The notes beneath the pieces are model-generated. The model made no database searches. It was not told the DNA's origin and was given only the letters and a program-made list of their open reading frames with translations. Position numbers and translations under genes: made by a program. Below, one piece after another: positions 35,475 to 44,682 of a stretch of DNA of 64,000 bases. The stretch's first letter is position 1, and every line of letters starts with the position of its first letter. This DNA is from Streptomyces umbrinus (GTDB lineage: Bacteria > Actinomycetota > Actinomycetes > Streptomycetales > Streptomycetaceae), in contig NZ_JAUSZI010000002.1 in assembly GCF_030817415.1 (NCBI RefSeq), forward strand, positions 6,944,001 through 7,008,000, read 5' to 3'.

Positions 35475-36982
35475 GCTCCCAGGCCCAGTCCCTGGTCCAG
35501 TCCGTCGACTGGCTCGCGATCGCGCCGCCCACCATCGCGGCGGTCGTCGGACTCGTGGTGCTCGTCACCGACCTGTTCGTGGGAGACAACAGGAAGGCCC
35601 TGCTCGGCTGGGTCTCCGTCGCCGGACTCGCCGCCTCCGCGGTCATGCTGCTGCCCCTCCTGGACGGCGACCGCTCCACCTTCTGCCTGACGGGCGACGC
35701 CGACGTCTGCAGCTACACCGCGGACCGGTTCACGCTGGTCATCCAGTTCCTCGTCCTCGGCGGCGCACTCCTCGCGGCACTCCTGTCGATGACCACCCTC
35801 AAGGACGCCGACAAGGAACTCCCCGAAGGGGAGTTCTGGTTCCTGCTGCTCTCCTCCGCCGCGGGCGCCGCCCTGCTGCCCGCCTCCCGCGACCTCGCGA
35901 CCCTGATCGTCGCCCTGGAGGTCGCCTCCCTGCCCGCCTTCGCCCTAGTGGGCATCAAGCACGGCGACAGGAAGTCCTCCGAAGCGGCCCTGAAGTTCTT
36001 CCTGTCCTCGGTCACCGCGACCGCCGTGAGCCTCATGGGCATCAGCTTCGTCTACGCGTCGACGGGCACCCTGTACCTCACGGAGATCGCCACCAGGATC
36101 GAGAACGTCGACGACCAGTTGCAGACGCTCGCCCAGGCGGGTGTCGTCCTCACCCTCGTGGGCTTCGCCTTCAAGACCGCCGCCGTCCCCTTCCACTTCT
36201 GGGTACCCGACACCTACGTAGGGGCGCCTCTCCCGGTCGCGGCCTACCTGTCGGTAGTCGGCAAGGCGGTCGGCTTCTCCGGGCTGATCCTCGTCACCGT
36301 GATCGCCCTCCCGTCGTACGCGGACGTCTGGGGCCCGGCACTCGCCGCCCTGGCCGCGCTCACCATGACCGTCGGCAACGTCGGGGCCCTCAGGCAGCGG
36401 TCCACGCGCGCGTACAGCGCGGTCCGCCTGCTCGCCTGGTCCTCCGTCGGCCAGGCCGGCTACCTCCTGGTGCCGATCGCCGCCGCCGCGTACTCCGAGG
36501 ACGCCGAGAAGGCCATCGGCTCCACCGTCGCGTACGCCCTGATGTACGCCGCGGTGAACCTCGGCGCCTTCGCGGTGGCCGCCCTGGTGGCCCGTACGAA
36601 GCCGCTGAACCGCGTCAGCGACTACCGGGGCCTGTACGCCTCACGGCCCCTCGCGGCGCTCGTCCTCGGTTTCTTCCTGCTCTGTCTCGCTGGCCTGCCG
36701 CCGGGCATCATCGGCCTCTTCGCGAAGGTCACCGTCTTCTCGGCCGCCGTCGACGCCGGCCTCGGCTGGCTCGCCGTGGTGATGGCCGTCAACGTCGTGA
36801 TCGCGCTCTTCTACTACCTCCAGTGGACGACCCTCCTGTTCCGCGCCCCGGAGGGCGAGCCCGAGACCCACCGCGTACCGGCCCCTCTCACGGCCGCGAT
36901 CGCCCTGACCGCCGTCCTCGGCATCGCCCTCTCCGGAGCACCCCAACTGGTTCTGCGCTTCTCCGACACCGGCCTCTTCTGA
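35471..36982 (+). CDS. nuoN: NADH-quinone oxidoreductase subunit N (second cluster)
   Basis: A 503-residue antiporter-like subunit with 14 helices. It has LIVALEVASLPAFALVGIKHGD (channel Glu), FKTAAVPFHFWVPDTYVGAPLPVAAYLSV (Lys) and RLLAWSSVGQAGYLLVPIAAA. ATG 35471 overlaps the nuoM stop. It is the last gene of the cluster; a hairpin 27 nt after the stop ends the operon. Confidence 0.93.
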   Translation: MSSQAQSLVQSVDWLAIAPPTIAAVVGLVVLVTDLFVGDNRKALLGWVSVAGLAASAVMLLPLLDGDRSTFCLTGDADVCSYTADRFTLVIQFLVLGGALLAALLSMTTLKDADKELPEGEFWFLLLSSAAGAALLPASRDLATLIVALEVASLPAFALVGIKHGDRKSSEAALKFFLSSVTATAVSLMGISFVYASTGTLYLTEIATRIENVDDQLQTLAQAGVVLTLVGFAFKTAAVPFHFWVPDTYVGAPLPVAAYLSVVGKAVGFSGLILVTVIALPSYADVWGPALAALAALTMTVGNVGALRQRSTRAYSAVRLLAWSSVGQAGYLLVPIAAAAYSEDAEKAIGSTVAYALMYAAVNLGAFAVAALVARTKPLNRVSDYRGLYASRPLAALVLGFFLLCLAGLPPGIIGLFAKVTVFSAAVDAGLGWLAVVMAVNVVIALFYYLQWTTLLFRAPEGEPETHRVPAPLTAAIALTAVLGIALSGAPQLVLRFSDTGLF

Positions 36983-37008
36983 CCGCCGCTGCCCCGAAAG
37001 CGTTCGCA

Positions 37009-37042
37009 CGCGCGCGTGGAGCATCCGAGCCCCACGCGCGCG
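37009..37042 (+). terminator. Terminator of the nuo operon
   Basis: CGCGCGCGTGG (37009-37019) and CCACGCGCGCG (37032-37042), a perfect 11-bp stem with a 12-nt loop. Confidence 0.75.
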
Positions 37043-37225
37043 CGGGATGTCCCCCTTCATCACCCGGACGGCCCACGCGCGTCGCCGCGCGCACAAGGGA
37101 ACTAGTGCTTCCCGCCTGGCGTTGACCAGTACGGGAGGGTCCACTGGACCGTGGAGCCACGGACCAGTGACGTCAGAGATCGACAAGCAAAGGGTTCCCC
37201 TGCCGCACGACTTGGAGGGCGTACC

Positions 37226-38089
37226 GTGCACCGCCGGCACAACGGGCTCAGGACCGCCGTACTCCTCGGGGGACTGTCCGCACTCATCATCGGCATCGGC
37301 AGTTTCTTCGGGCGTACGGGCCTCGTCGTCGCACTCGTCGTCGCGATCGGCACGAACGCGTACGCGTACTGGAACAGCGACAAAATGGCTCTACGCGCGA
37401 TGCGCGCGCGCCCGGTGAGCGAGTTCGAGGCCCCGGCTCTGTACAAGATGGTCCGCGAGCTCTCCACACAGGCCCGCCAGCCCATGCCCCGGCTGTACAT
37501 CTCCCCGACGGAGGCGCCGAACGCGTTCGCGACGGGCCGCAATCCGCGCAACGCCGCCGTGTGCTGCACGGAGGGCATCCTGCGCATCCTGAACGAGCGG
37601 GAGCTGCGCGGCGTCATCGGCCACGAACTGAGCCACGTCTACAACCGCGACATCCTGATCTCGTCCGTCGCGGGCGCCCTGGCCTCGGTCATCATGTTCC
37701 TGGTCAACTTCGCCTGGCTGATCCCGATCGGGCGATCCAACGACGACGACGGCCCCGGCATCCTCGGCATGCTGTTGATCATGATCCTGGGCCCGCTCGC
37801 AGCGTCCCTCATCCAGCTCGCCATCAGCCGCTCCAGGGAGTACGAGGCGGACGCGTCGGGTGCCCAGCTCACCGGCGACCCGCTGGCCCTCGCGAGCGCG
37901 CTGAGCAAGCTGGAGGCAGGCACGAAACAGCTTCCGCTACCTCCGGAGCCGCGCATCGAGACCGCAAGCCACATGATGATCGCCAACCCCTTCCGTCCGG
38001 GCCAGGGACTCTCCAAGATGTTCTCTACGCATCCGCCGATGGCGGAGCGCATCGCCCGGCTCGAGCAGATGGCAGGTCGTAACCAGTGA
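37226..38089 (+). CDS. htpX: HtpX-type membrane zinc metalloprotease (M48)
   Basis: A 287-residue membrane protease: two helices at the N-terminus (about 10-45), the zinc motif HELSH (H133, E134, H137), and the third ligand Glu in [13 protein letters not shown] near 207, with two more helices between. It degrades damaged membrane proteins in the cytoplasmic membrane. GTG 37226 has GGAGG 6 nt upstream; upstream codons in the same frame lack coding character. yccF starts inside its stop codon. The upstream 180 nt between the nuo terminator and this start should contain its promoter, which is not obvious. Confidence 0.92.
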   Translation: MHRRHNGLRTAVLLGGLSALIIGIGSFFGRTGLVVALVVAIGTNAYAYWNSDKMALRAMRARPVSEFEAPALYKMVRELSTQARQPMPRLYISPTEAPNAFATGRNPRNAAVCCTEGILRILNERELRGVIGHELSHVYNRDILISSVAGALASVIMFLVNFAWLIPIGRSNDDDGPGILGMLLIMILGPLAASLIQLAISRSREYEADASGAQLTGDPLALASALSKLEAGTKQLPLPPEPRIETASHMMIANPFRPGQGLSKMFSTHPPMAERIARLEQMAGRNQ

Positions 38090-38484
38090 AGACAATCCTG
38101 AACATCATTTGGCTCGTCCTGAGCGGCTTCTGGCTGTTCCTCGGCTACGTGTTCGCGGGCGTGCTGCTGTGCATCACCATCATCGGCATCCCGTTCGGCA
38201 TCGCGGCCTTCCGTATCGCCGTCTACGCGCTGTGGCCGTTCGGCCGGACGACGGTCGAGCGCCGTGACGCGGGCGCGCCGTCCTTCATCGGCAACATCCT
38301 GTGGGTGATCCTCGCCGGCTGGTGGCTCGCCCTCGCCCACATTGTGACGGGCTTCCTCCAGTGCATCACGATCATCGGCATCCCTCTGGGGATCGCCAAC
38401 TTCAAGCTGATCCCGGTCTCGCTGTTCCCCCTGGGGCGCGAAATCGTACGTACGGACCAGCCGTTCGCGTCGTCGCGCTGGTAG
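38086..38484 (+). CDS. YccF-domain small membrane protein
   Basis: A 132-residue protein made of two YccF repeats, each with paired hydrophobic segments: [19 protein letters not shown]...[16 protein letters not shown], then [19 protein letters not shown]...[16 protein letters not shown]. The repeated [12 protein letters not shown] motif is diagnostic of the family, whose function is unknown. GTG 38086 overlaps the htpX stop by 4 nt, so the two are co-translated. Confidence 0.9.
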   Translation: MKTILNIIWLVLSGFWLFLGYVFAGVLLCITIIGIPFGIAAFRIAVYALWPFGRTTVERRDAGAPSFIGNILWVILAGWWLALAHIVTGFLQCITIIGIPLGIANFKLIPVSLFPLGREIVRTDQPFASSRW

Positions 38485-38497
38485 GGCGGCTCCGGAG

Positions 38498-39637
38498 GTG
38501 GAGCCGCCGAAGTACGCCCTCGCGGCGTACGGTGCCGCGGACGAGGCCGACGAGATCTGGGCCCTGTGCGCGGACGCCGACAACCTCTTCGGCGATCCGC
38601 CGCCGCCCGCGCGCGGGACGTACGAACTGATCGGCTGCGCCCCCGAGGGGGAGCTGAGCAAGGTCCTCACGCGCGCGCGTGCCGACGGCTCGGCGCCCCT
38701 CGGCACGCTCACTCTGGAGATCCTCGACAAGGACGGCACACAGGTCGAGGAGTGGTCCCTGGAGGGCGTACGCGTCCTCGGCGACCGTCCGTGCGCGCGT
38801 GACCTGTCGCTGCGCGACATCACGATCGAGGCGAGCGAGTCCCCGGACAACCCGTACGACTATCCACAGTGCCCGCCGCTCTCGCCGGGCTACCGGCTGC
38901 TCGGCGCACAGAGCGAACCGTGGGGTGGCTGCCGGGACCTGGCGCATGTCCTGGACGGGCAGCCGGATCTCGCCGAACCGTCCGTGCGGGTGCTCGGCTG
39001 CGCCCCGCGCGGAGCCCTCCAGGCGGCCCTGGACGCGGGGGAGGAGGACCTCGGACACGCCAGGCTCATACGCCTCGACGAGTCCGGCCGCACCGTCCAG
39101 TCCGCCGTCGAGGGCGAACTCGTGGCATGGATCCCGTCCGCGCGCGGCCGCGGCCTGGTGGACCTCACGCTCGAACCGTGGTCGGAACGGCCTCCGACCG
39201 CGGCCGAGGAGGTCTGGGAGCTGTGGGACGGCGGCCGCCCCACCGAGCCCGGTCTCTGGGCCCGGTGCGGCGTGGAGGGGCGCCGCCACTGGCTGAGCAC
39301 GGCGCTGCAGCGTCACGAGCCGGACAGGCCCGACGCGGAAGCCGGCGGCACGTTTCACCTCGACGGCCGCCGCGTCACCGACCTGCCGGGCTTCTTCTGC
39401 GCGCTGGGCGAGGCGGTGAACGGCCCCGGAGGCTATTTCGGCTGGGGGCTGGACGCGCTCGAGGACTGCCTCCGCGGCCGCTGGGGAGCCCGGTGGCCCT
39501 TCACTCTCGTCTGGCACGACGCGGAGGTCGCCCGTACCTGCCTCGGCCTCGTCCCGCGCACAGGTCAGCGGCCCTGGACGTTCGAGGAACTCCTTGAGTT
39601 CTTTGGGGAAAAGGGCATCGACGTCCGTCTCGAATGA
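38498..39637 (+). CDS. Barstar-family (barnase inhibitor-like) protein with long N-terminal region
   Basis: A 379-residue cytoplasmic protein without signal or helices. The last 90 residues match the barstar fold: FHLDGRRVTDLPGFFCALGEAVNG, then GYFGWGLDALEDCLRG, WPFTLVWHDA and a final FEELLEFFGEKGID. Barstars bind and block RNases. The first 280 residues are unfamiliar and appear to hold two related halves (YELIGCAPEGELSKVL and VRVLGCAPRGALQAAL). GTG 38498 lies 13 nt after yccF with the GGAG too close, so the start is uncertain. No cognate RNase gene is nearby. Confidence 0.72.
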   Translation: MEPPKYALAAYGAADEADEIWALCADADNLFGDPPPPARGTYELIGCAPEGELSKVLTRARADGSAPLGTLTLEILDKDGTQVEEWSLEGVRVLGDRPCARDLSLRDITIEASESPDNPYDYPQCPPLSPGYRLLGAQSEPWGGCRDLAHVLDGQPDLAEPSVRVLGCAPRGALQAALDAGEEDLGHARLIRLDESGRTVQSAVEGELVAWIPSARGRGLVDLTLEPWSERPPTAAEEVWELWDGGRPTEPGLWARCGVEGRRHWLSTALQRHEPDRPDAEAGGTFHLDGRRVTDLPGFFCALGEAVNGPGGYFGWGLDALEDCLRGRWGARWPFTLVWHDAEVARTCLGLVPRTGQRPWTFEELLEFFGEKGIDVRLE

Positions 39638-39688
39638 GGGTTGTCCACAGGCTGCCCGAATGTCAGTGGCGGCCTGCATCATGAATGC

Positions 39689-40255
39689 ATGACCGAGATC
39701 GAGCAGTTGCTGGCAAGTGTCTCCGCCGAGGCGCGCAACTCCCGGCCGTGGGGCTGGCCTTCGCTCCCCGAGCCCGTGGACGCGGCCACGCTGGCCCTCG
39801 CGGAGTCCACGCTGGGCTTCGCCGTCCCGCCGCTGCTCGCTGCCCTCTATCTGCGGATAGGCGACGGAGGATTCGGCCCGGAGTACGGTCTGCTCCCCCT
39901 GCTCGACAGCCCACCGTCCGGCGAGCCCGCCGTCGTCGCGCAGTACCTCGCCCATCGCGAGAGCGGCCGCAAGGACCCCGAATGGCCCTGGCCCGAGGGC
40001 GTCCTGCCGATATCCCACTGGGGCTGCGGGATGTACGCCTGCGTGGACTGCCGCACCCCCGACGCCACCGTCCTCCTCTTCGAGCCCAACGCGGACGAGG
40101 CCGACCACGCCTGGTACGTGGACGCCCCCACCCTCACGGCCTGGCTCCACACCTGGCTCAACGGCACGGGCTGGTACGACGAGTCCCACGACGGCGCGGA
40201 TCTGGAGCCGTGGGTCGACTTCCGCATACGCACGGGGGCGGCGCGGGCTTCGTAG
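39689..40255 (+). CDS. SMI1/KNR4 (SUKH)-family protein
   Basis: A 188-residue soluble protein of the SMI1/KNR4 superfamily. LALAESTLGFAVPPLLAALYLRIGDGGFGPEYGLLPLL holds the core motif (ExxLGFxLPPxxxxxYxxxNGG-type), and ISHWGCGMYACVDCRTPDATVLLFEP is the next conserved segment. In bacteria many members are immunity proteins of contact-dependent toxin systems, but free-standing housekeeping-like copies also exist. ATG 39689 lacks a ribosome site and may be leaderless. It sits 51 nt after the barstar-like gene. Confidence 0.82.
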   Translation: MTEIEQLLASVSAEARNSRPWGWPSLPEPVDAATLALAESTLGFAVPPLLAALYLRIGDGGFGPEYGLLPLLDSPPSGEPAVVAQYLAHRESGRKDPEWPWPEGVLPISHWGCGMYACVDCRTPDATVLLFEPNADEADHAWYVDAPTLTAWLHTWLNGTGWYDESHDGADLEPWVDFRIRTGAARAS

Positions 40256-40290
40256 GGGAGTTTCAACCTTCGAGCAGGGGGCGCCCCATC

Positions 40291-40360
40291 AGGGGCGCGG
40301 GGCTGTGACATCTGCGGCTCCGCCGCGGGGCGCGCCCAGCCGCCACGACCCGCACCTCCT
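40291..40360. repeat. Dispersed Streptomyces intergenic repeat fragment
   Basis: AGGGGCGCGGGGCTGTGACA followed by a GCGGC-TCC-GCCGC hairpin (40314-40326). This type of sequence recurs in Streptomyces intergenic regions and is related to the element at 12709-12925. It lies between convergent genes and may aid termination. Confidence 0.55.
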
Positions 40361-40418
40361 AAACGCGCCCTCTGCGCGGAGCCCTCCATGGGAGCTCTCC
40401 GTACTGAGCCCTCCGAAC

Positions 40419-41714
40419 TCAGCGCTCAGCACGAGACAGCCGTCTCCTCACCCCATACACGACCGCTCCCAACCCCAGCACGCCCACGCCCACAACCACC
40501 GACACCCACGGCAACGCGAAAGCCAAGGTCACACACCCCGCCAGCCCCACCACCGGCGCAACCCGCGACACGACCGTCGAACTCAACGTCCAGGCCGCCG
40601 CGTTGGCGATCGCGTAGTACACCAGTACCCCGAAGGAGGAGAAGCCGATAGCACCCCGCACATCCACCGTCGCGGCCACCGCGACAACCACCGCTCCGAC
40701 GGCCAACTCCGCCCGATGAGGCACCTGGAAGCGCGGATGCACGACGGCCAGCGCGCCCGGGAGATGCCCGTCGCGGGCCATCGCCAGCGTGGTCCGTGAC
40801 ACCCCCAGGATCAGCGCGAGAAGAGAGCCGAGCGCTGCCACGGCGGCGCCCACCCGTACGACCGGGACGAGTTCCGGCACACCCGCGGCGCGCACCGCGT
40901 CGGCCAGTGGCGCCGTCGCCTGTCCGAGCCCGCCCGACCCCAGCACGGAGAGGACAGCCACCGCGACAGCCGCGTACACCACCAGCGCGATGCCCAGCGC
41001 GAGCGGGATCGCGCGCGGAATGGTGCGTGCCGGATCCCGAACCTCCTCGCCGAGCGTCGCGATCCGCGCGTACCCGGCGAAGGCGAAGAACAACAGGCCG
41101 GCCGCCTGAAGCACCCCGCCCACACCTCCGGAGACCCCCACGTCCAGCCGCCCGGCGTCGGCGTTCGCGGAGGTGAGAGACACGACGACCACGGAAGCGA
41201 GGACTCCGAGGACCACCGCCACGATCGCCCGCGTCAGCCACGCGGACTTCTGGATACCGCCGTAGTTCACGGCTGTCAGCGCCACCACGGCCCCGACGGC
41301 CACGACGTGCGCCTGCTCCGGCCAGACGTACGCGCCCACGGTGAGCGCCATCGCCGCACACGAGGAGGTCTTGCCGACGACGAACGACCAGCCCGCCAGG
41401 TACCCCCAGAACTCCCCGAGCCGCTCCCGCCCGTACACGTACGTCCCGCCCGAAGCGGGGTAGCGGGCGGCGAGGCGAGCCGACGCCGTCGCGTTGCAGT
41501 AGGCGACGACGGCGGCGATGCCCAGACCGAGGAGAAGCCCGGACCCGGCGGCCCGTGCCGCGGGCCCCAGCGCGGCGAAGATTCCCGCACCGACCATCGA
41601 GCCGAGGCCGATGACAACGGCGTCGCCGACGCCGAGCGTCCGCTTCAGCTCCGCCGTGCGCTGCGGCGCTCCGGGCCGGGCGGAACCGGTTCGGCCGGAA
41701 TCGGACTGTGCCAT
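40419..41714 (-). CDS. APC-family amino acid permease
   Basis: A 431-residue transporter with 12 helices. The first helix carries GVGDAVVIGLGSMVGAGIFAALGPAARAAG, the broken-helix substrate site of APC permeases; ARYPASGGTYVYGRERLGEFWGYLAGW is the conserved loop after helix 2. Members take up amino acids with protons. ATG 41714 has AGGG 7 nt upstream. The substrate cannot be named. The stop region faces a dispersed repeat. Confidence 0.87.
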   Translation of the reverse strand: MAQSDSGRTGSARPGAPQRTAELKRTLGVGDAVVIGLGSMVGAGIFAALGPAARAAGSGLLLGLGIAAVVAYCNATASARLAARYPASGGTYVYGRERLGEFWGYLAGWSFVVGKTSSCAAMALTVGAYVWPEQAHVVAVGAVVALTAVNYGGIQKSAWLTRAIVAVVLGVLASVVVVSLTSANADAGRLDVGVSGGVGGVLQAAGLLFFAFAGYARIATLGEEVRDPARTIPRAIPLALGIALVVYAAVAVAVLSVLGSGGLGQATAPLADAVRAAGVPELVPVVRVGAAVAALGSLLALILGVSRTTLAMARDGHLPGALAVVHPRFQVPHRAELAVGAVVVAVAATVDVRGAIGFSSFGVLVYYAIANAAAWTLSSTVVSRVAPVVGLAGCVTLAFALPWVSVVVGVGVLGLGAVVYGVRRRLSRAER

Positions 41715-41888
41715 GGGTCGCACCCTACTGATCAGCGCAACCGGTTACCGCCGCGCCGACGTCCTCCCCACCAACAGCAAACGAACAAGCAAACAAGCGC
41801 GCGATCAGCGACACCAGAGCGGCATGAACACAGCCTGGCCGGAGCAAGATCACAGCACAGGCACAGCACGGAGAGGCAGGTTCACGGC

Positions 41889-42155
41889 ATGGGCATCATC
41901 AGCTGGATCATCCTGGGGCTGTTGGCCGGAGCCATCGCCAAATTCCTGCTGCCGGGCCGTGATCCCGGCGGCTTCATCGGCACGACCCTGATAGGCGTCG
42001 CGGGCGCGTTCATCGGCGGCTGGATATCGGCTCGTTGGCTGGACCACCCGGTCGCCAAGGACTTCTACGACGGCGCCACCTGGGCCGCCGCGATCGGCGG
42101 CTCGCTCGTCCTGCTGATCGCCTACCGCCTCCTGTTCGGCAACTCGCGCAACTGA
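41889..42155 (+). CDS. GlsB/YeaQ/YmgE-family small membrane protein
   Basis: An 88-residue protein with three helices. MGIISWIILGLLAGAIAKFLLPG and GGFIGTTLIGVAGAFIGGW are the family signature (transglycosylase-associated protein family). Expression of relatives is often stress-induced; biochemical function is unknown. It is followed by a 14-bp perfect hairpin shared with the convergent yajQ. Confidence 0.88.
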   Translation: MGIISWIILGLLAGAIAKFLLPGRDPGGFIGTTLIGVAGAFIGGWISARWLDHPVAKDFYDGATWAAAIGGSLVLLIAYRLLFGNSRN

Positions 42156-42188
42156 GCGCGCATCCCTCAGACCGCGGCCAGCAGGCGA

Positions 42189-42219
42189 GAAGGGTGGGCA
42201 CCGCCGGTGCCCACCCTTC
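42189..42219. terminator. Bidirectional terminator between the GlsB-like gene and yajQ
   Basis: GAAGGGTGGGCACC (42189-42202), loop GCC, GGTGCCCACCCTTC (42206-42219), a perfect 14-bp stem. Confidence 0.8.
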
Positions 42220-42255
42220 CTCGTGCTGCCTTACGTACGCGCAACGAGCACGCCG

Positions 42256-42744
42256 TCACCGGTAGTTGACGAACTGCAACGCGAAGTCGAAGTCCTGGCC
42301 CTTCAGCAGCGCCTGCACGGCCTGCAGGTCGTCACGGCTCTTCGAGCTGACCCGCAGCTCGTCGCCCTGCACCTGAGCCTTGACGCCCTTCGGGCCCTCA
42401 TCACGAATGATCTTCGCCACCTTCTTCGCGTTCTCCTGGGAGATGCCTTCCTCGATCGACGCGAAGATCTTGTACTCCTTGCCGGAGAGCTGGGGTTCAC
42501 CGGCGTCCAGCGCCTTCAGCGAGATGCCCCGCTTGACCAGCTTGGACTGGAAGACGTCGAGGATGGCCTTGACCCGCTCCTCCGAGTTCGCCTCCATAAG
42601 GATCTTCTCGCCGGACCAGGAGATGGAGGCGCCGACGTTCTTGAAGTCGTAGCGCTGCGAGATCTCCTTGCCGGCCTGGTTGAGGGCGTTGTCGACCTCC
42701 TGCCGCTCGACCTTCGAGACGATGTCGAAACTGGAGTCGGCCAT
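42256..42744 (-). CDS. YajQ-family nucleotide/cyclic-di-GMP-binding protein
   Basis: A 162-residue protein almost without deviation from the YajQ family: [20 protein letters not shown] at the start, [41 protein letters not shown] and a final [10 protein letters not shown]. Two ferredoxin-like subdomains are expected. A relative in Xanthomonas binds cyclic di-GMP; in Streptomyces the role is unproven. ATG 42744 has AAGGAG 9 nt upstream. Confidence 0.93.
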   Translation of the reverse strand: MADSSFDIVSKVERQEVDNALNQAGKEISQRYDFKNVGASISWSGEKILMEANSEERVKAILDVFQSKLVKRGISLKALDAGEPQLSGKEYKIFASIEEGISQENAKKVAKIIRDEGPKGVKAQVQGDELRVSSKSRDDLQAVQALLKGQDFDFALQFVNYR

Positions 42745-42946
42745 GTCCTGTGGCTCCTTGTATCGGGGTGCGTAGTGGCGGCCGTCGAGCACCGCGTCGG
42801 TCTCGGGCCGCATCCGCATAAGCCTAGCCACCCGCTCCCCTCCGAGCGCCGATCTATCGGGTGGCGAAGCACCCCCGAGCATCGGGTATCGTTTACGTCG
42901 TTGCCACGGAGCACCGCCGAACAGCGGTTCGAACGGCAGCGACCCC

Positions 42947-43028
42947 GGCGGTGTGCCCGAGCGGCCAAAGGGAGCAGACTGTAAATCTGCCGGCTCAGCC
43001 TACCCAGGTTCGAACCCTGGCGCCGCCA
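42947..43028 (+). tRNA. tRNA-Tyr (GTA)
   Basis: An 82-nt class II tRNA with a long variable arm. The acceptor GGCGGTG (42947-42953) pairs with CGCCGCC (43021-43027), discriminator A. Anticodon GTA is at 42981-42983 between GCAGA and TCTGC; the T-loop is GGTTCGAACCC. CCA is not encoded. Confidence 0.95.
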
Positions 43029-43036
43029 CGCTGAGA

Positions 43037-43080
43037 GAAACCCCCTCAGGACTGCGTTCTTGCAGTTCGGAGGGGGTTTC
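43037..43080 (+). terminator. Terminator of tRNA-Tyr
   Basis: GAAACCCCCTC (43037-43047) pairs with GAGGGGGTTTC (43070-43080), with an inner ACTGC/GCAGT stem. The T residues in the right arm make a typical intrinsic terminator. Confidence 0.8.
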
Positions 43081-43255
43081 TGCGTGTCTGGGGCGGTGCG
43101 CCCTCAGCGGCGAGCGCGCGCCTTGGCTGCTGGCCCCCGTCCCGGAGTCGCCGGCCCTGTCGCGAGGCCGCCGGCCCTGTCGCGAGCAGGGTGGTGGCCG
43201 ACTCCCTGGCCGGGGCCTCACCGGCCTTCCCCCGCTTCGTTCGTACCCTGAGTTC

Positions 43256-43468
43256 ATGTCCTCACGTCGCAGGAACTGCCCCGAGTGCCGTCGCGAGATT
43301 GCCGTTGTCGCGGGGCGGTTCGCCCGGCACGACCCGCCGGGGGCGCGGGGGAGCGGGGAGCTCGTGTCGTGTCCCGGGTCGCGCAGGCAGGCGGAGCTGG
43401 GCGCTGCGCAGCCGGCGCTGGACGGGTACGTCGTCGCGGAGTTCCCCGGACAGTTGCCGCTCTTCTGA
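43256..43468 (+). CDS. Small CPxC-type conserved protein
   Basis: A 70-residue basic protein starting MSSRRRNCPECRREIAVVAG. One CPEC pair is followed by a third Cys in VSCPGS, suggesting a small zinc-binding knuckle. The end is EFPGQLPLF. TACCCT (43244-43249) lies 6 nt before ATG 43256, so the transcript is probably leaderless, which supports a real gene. I do not recognise a characterised family. Confidence 0.6.
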   Translation: MSSRRRNCPECRREIAVVAGRFARHDPPGARGSGELVSCPGSRRQAELGAAQPALDGYVVAEFPGQLPLF

Positions 43469-43582
43469 CCCCCGCCGCACGCTCGCTGGTCCCTGCTGCC
43501 ACCGCACGCGTTCGCTGCCCTCTGCCGACCCCGTAGCCCCGCGCTGCCCGCTGATTCCGACGTCCCGCCCCGCCCCGGCGGC

Positions 43583-43957
43583 CTAGGGCCGGCGTACGTC
43601 CATACGGCTCACCAGTCCGTCCGCGCCGAAGGCGTACACGTGCTCGACCGGCTCCTCCGCCCAGTGCTCGCCCGTGGCGTCCCGCAGCCCGGGCCGCACC
43701 AGGGCCACCACGCGGCGCCCGTCCTCGTCGAGGCGCAGCCCCTCCAGTCCTACGAGGGGGTGTGCGGCTGCGAACTGGGCTGCCCAGTAGGCGCGTACCG
43801 CCTCGTGGCCGTGCAGGCGAATCCCGTCGGCGACGTTCGGCCAGTTCACGTCGGGTGCCAGGCAGTGGGGGATGAACGCGTCGCGTTCGGCGGTGCTGAA
43901 GACGTCGTACATCTTCCGCAGCAGGGCTTCCTGAGCTGCGGGTACCTCGACGGGCAC
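43583..43957 (-). CDS. SnoaL-like/NTF2-fold nuclear transport factor 2 family protein
   Basis: A 124-residue cone-shaped NTF2-fold protein: an N-terminal helix (QEALLRKMYDVFSTAERDAFIPHCLAPDVNWPNV), then HGHEAVRAYWAAQF and the last strands EHVYAFGADGLVSRMDV. Such proteins bind or isomerise small hydrophobic compounds, and many have unknown substrates. GTG 43957 has GGGGGAGG upstream. Confidence 0.83.
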   Translation of the reverse strand: MPVEVPAAQEALLRKMYDVFSTAERDAFIPHCLAPDVNWPNVADGIRLHGHEAVRAYWAAQFAAAHPLVGLEGLRLDEDGRRVVALVRPGLRDATGEHWAEEPVEHVYAFGADGLVSRMDVRRP

Positions 43958-44025
43958 GGGACCTCCCCCTCTCTCGTGGCGCGGGGCGGCCGATCACCGC
44001 CCCACGCCCGCGTGCGTCCTCCCGG

Positions 44026-44682
44026 TCAGTTCCCGGCCACCGACTTCACCGCCACGGACACCGGCGCCGACCCGCTGATCAGCTCCAGCGTCAGCCCGGC
44101 CGTCGCCGGAGTGTCCACCAGCTCCGCGAGGACCGCCGCGACGTCGTCGCGCGGGATGGGGCCGCGCCCCGTGGCGGCCTCCAGACGTACGAGACCGGTG
44201 CCGGCGTCGCTCGTCAGCATCCCGGGACGCAGGATCGTCCAGTCCAGGCCCCGGTGAGCGCGTACGTACGCGTCGGCCTCGCCCTTGGCGCGCAGATACG
44301 CGTCGAAGACGTCGTCCCCGGGGTGCTCCGGATCCGCGCCCATCGACGACACGACCACATGCCGACGCACTCCGGCCCGGGCGGCCGCGTCCGCGAAGAG
44401 CACGGCGGCGCCCCGGTCCACGGTGTTCTTGCGGTCCACTCCGCTGCCCGGGCCCGCGCCCGCCGCGAAGACGGCGGCGTCCGCGCCCTCCAGGTGAGCG
44501 GCGACCTCCTCCAGCGAAGCCGACTCCAGATCGCACACGACCGGTTCGGCACCGGCCGCCCGCAGATCCTCGCCCTGCTCGGCGCGGCGGATGATCCCCG
44601 CCGCCTCGTCACCGCGCGCGGCGAGCAGCCGCTCCAACCGCAGCGCGATCTGACCATGACCTCCAGCGATGACAATGCGCAT
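44026..44682 (-). CDS. NAD(P)H-binding short-chain dehydrogenase/epimerase-like protein
   Basis: A 218-residue atypical SDR. It begins MRIVIAGGHGQIALRLERLL with the nucleotide-binding GGHGQIA motif. VVVSSMGADPEHPGDD is the strand before the active-site region, and DAYLRAKGEADAYV contains the YxxxK-like pair. RGLDWTILRPGMLT is typical of NmrA/YwnB-type members. The function is unknown. The start at 44682 is chosen where coding character begins; the ribosome site is weak. Confidence 0.83.
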   Translation of the reverse strand: MRIVIAGGHGQIALRLERLLAARGDEAAGIIRRAEQGEDLRAAGAEPVVCDLESASLEEVAAHLEGADAAVFAAGAGPGSGVDRKNTVDRGAAVLFADAAARAGVRRHVVVSSMGADPEHPGDDVFDAYLRAKGEADAYVRAHRGLDWTILRPGMLTSDAGTGLVRLEAATGRGPIPRDDVAAVLAELVDTPATAGLTLELISGSAPVSVAVKSVAGN

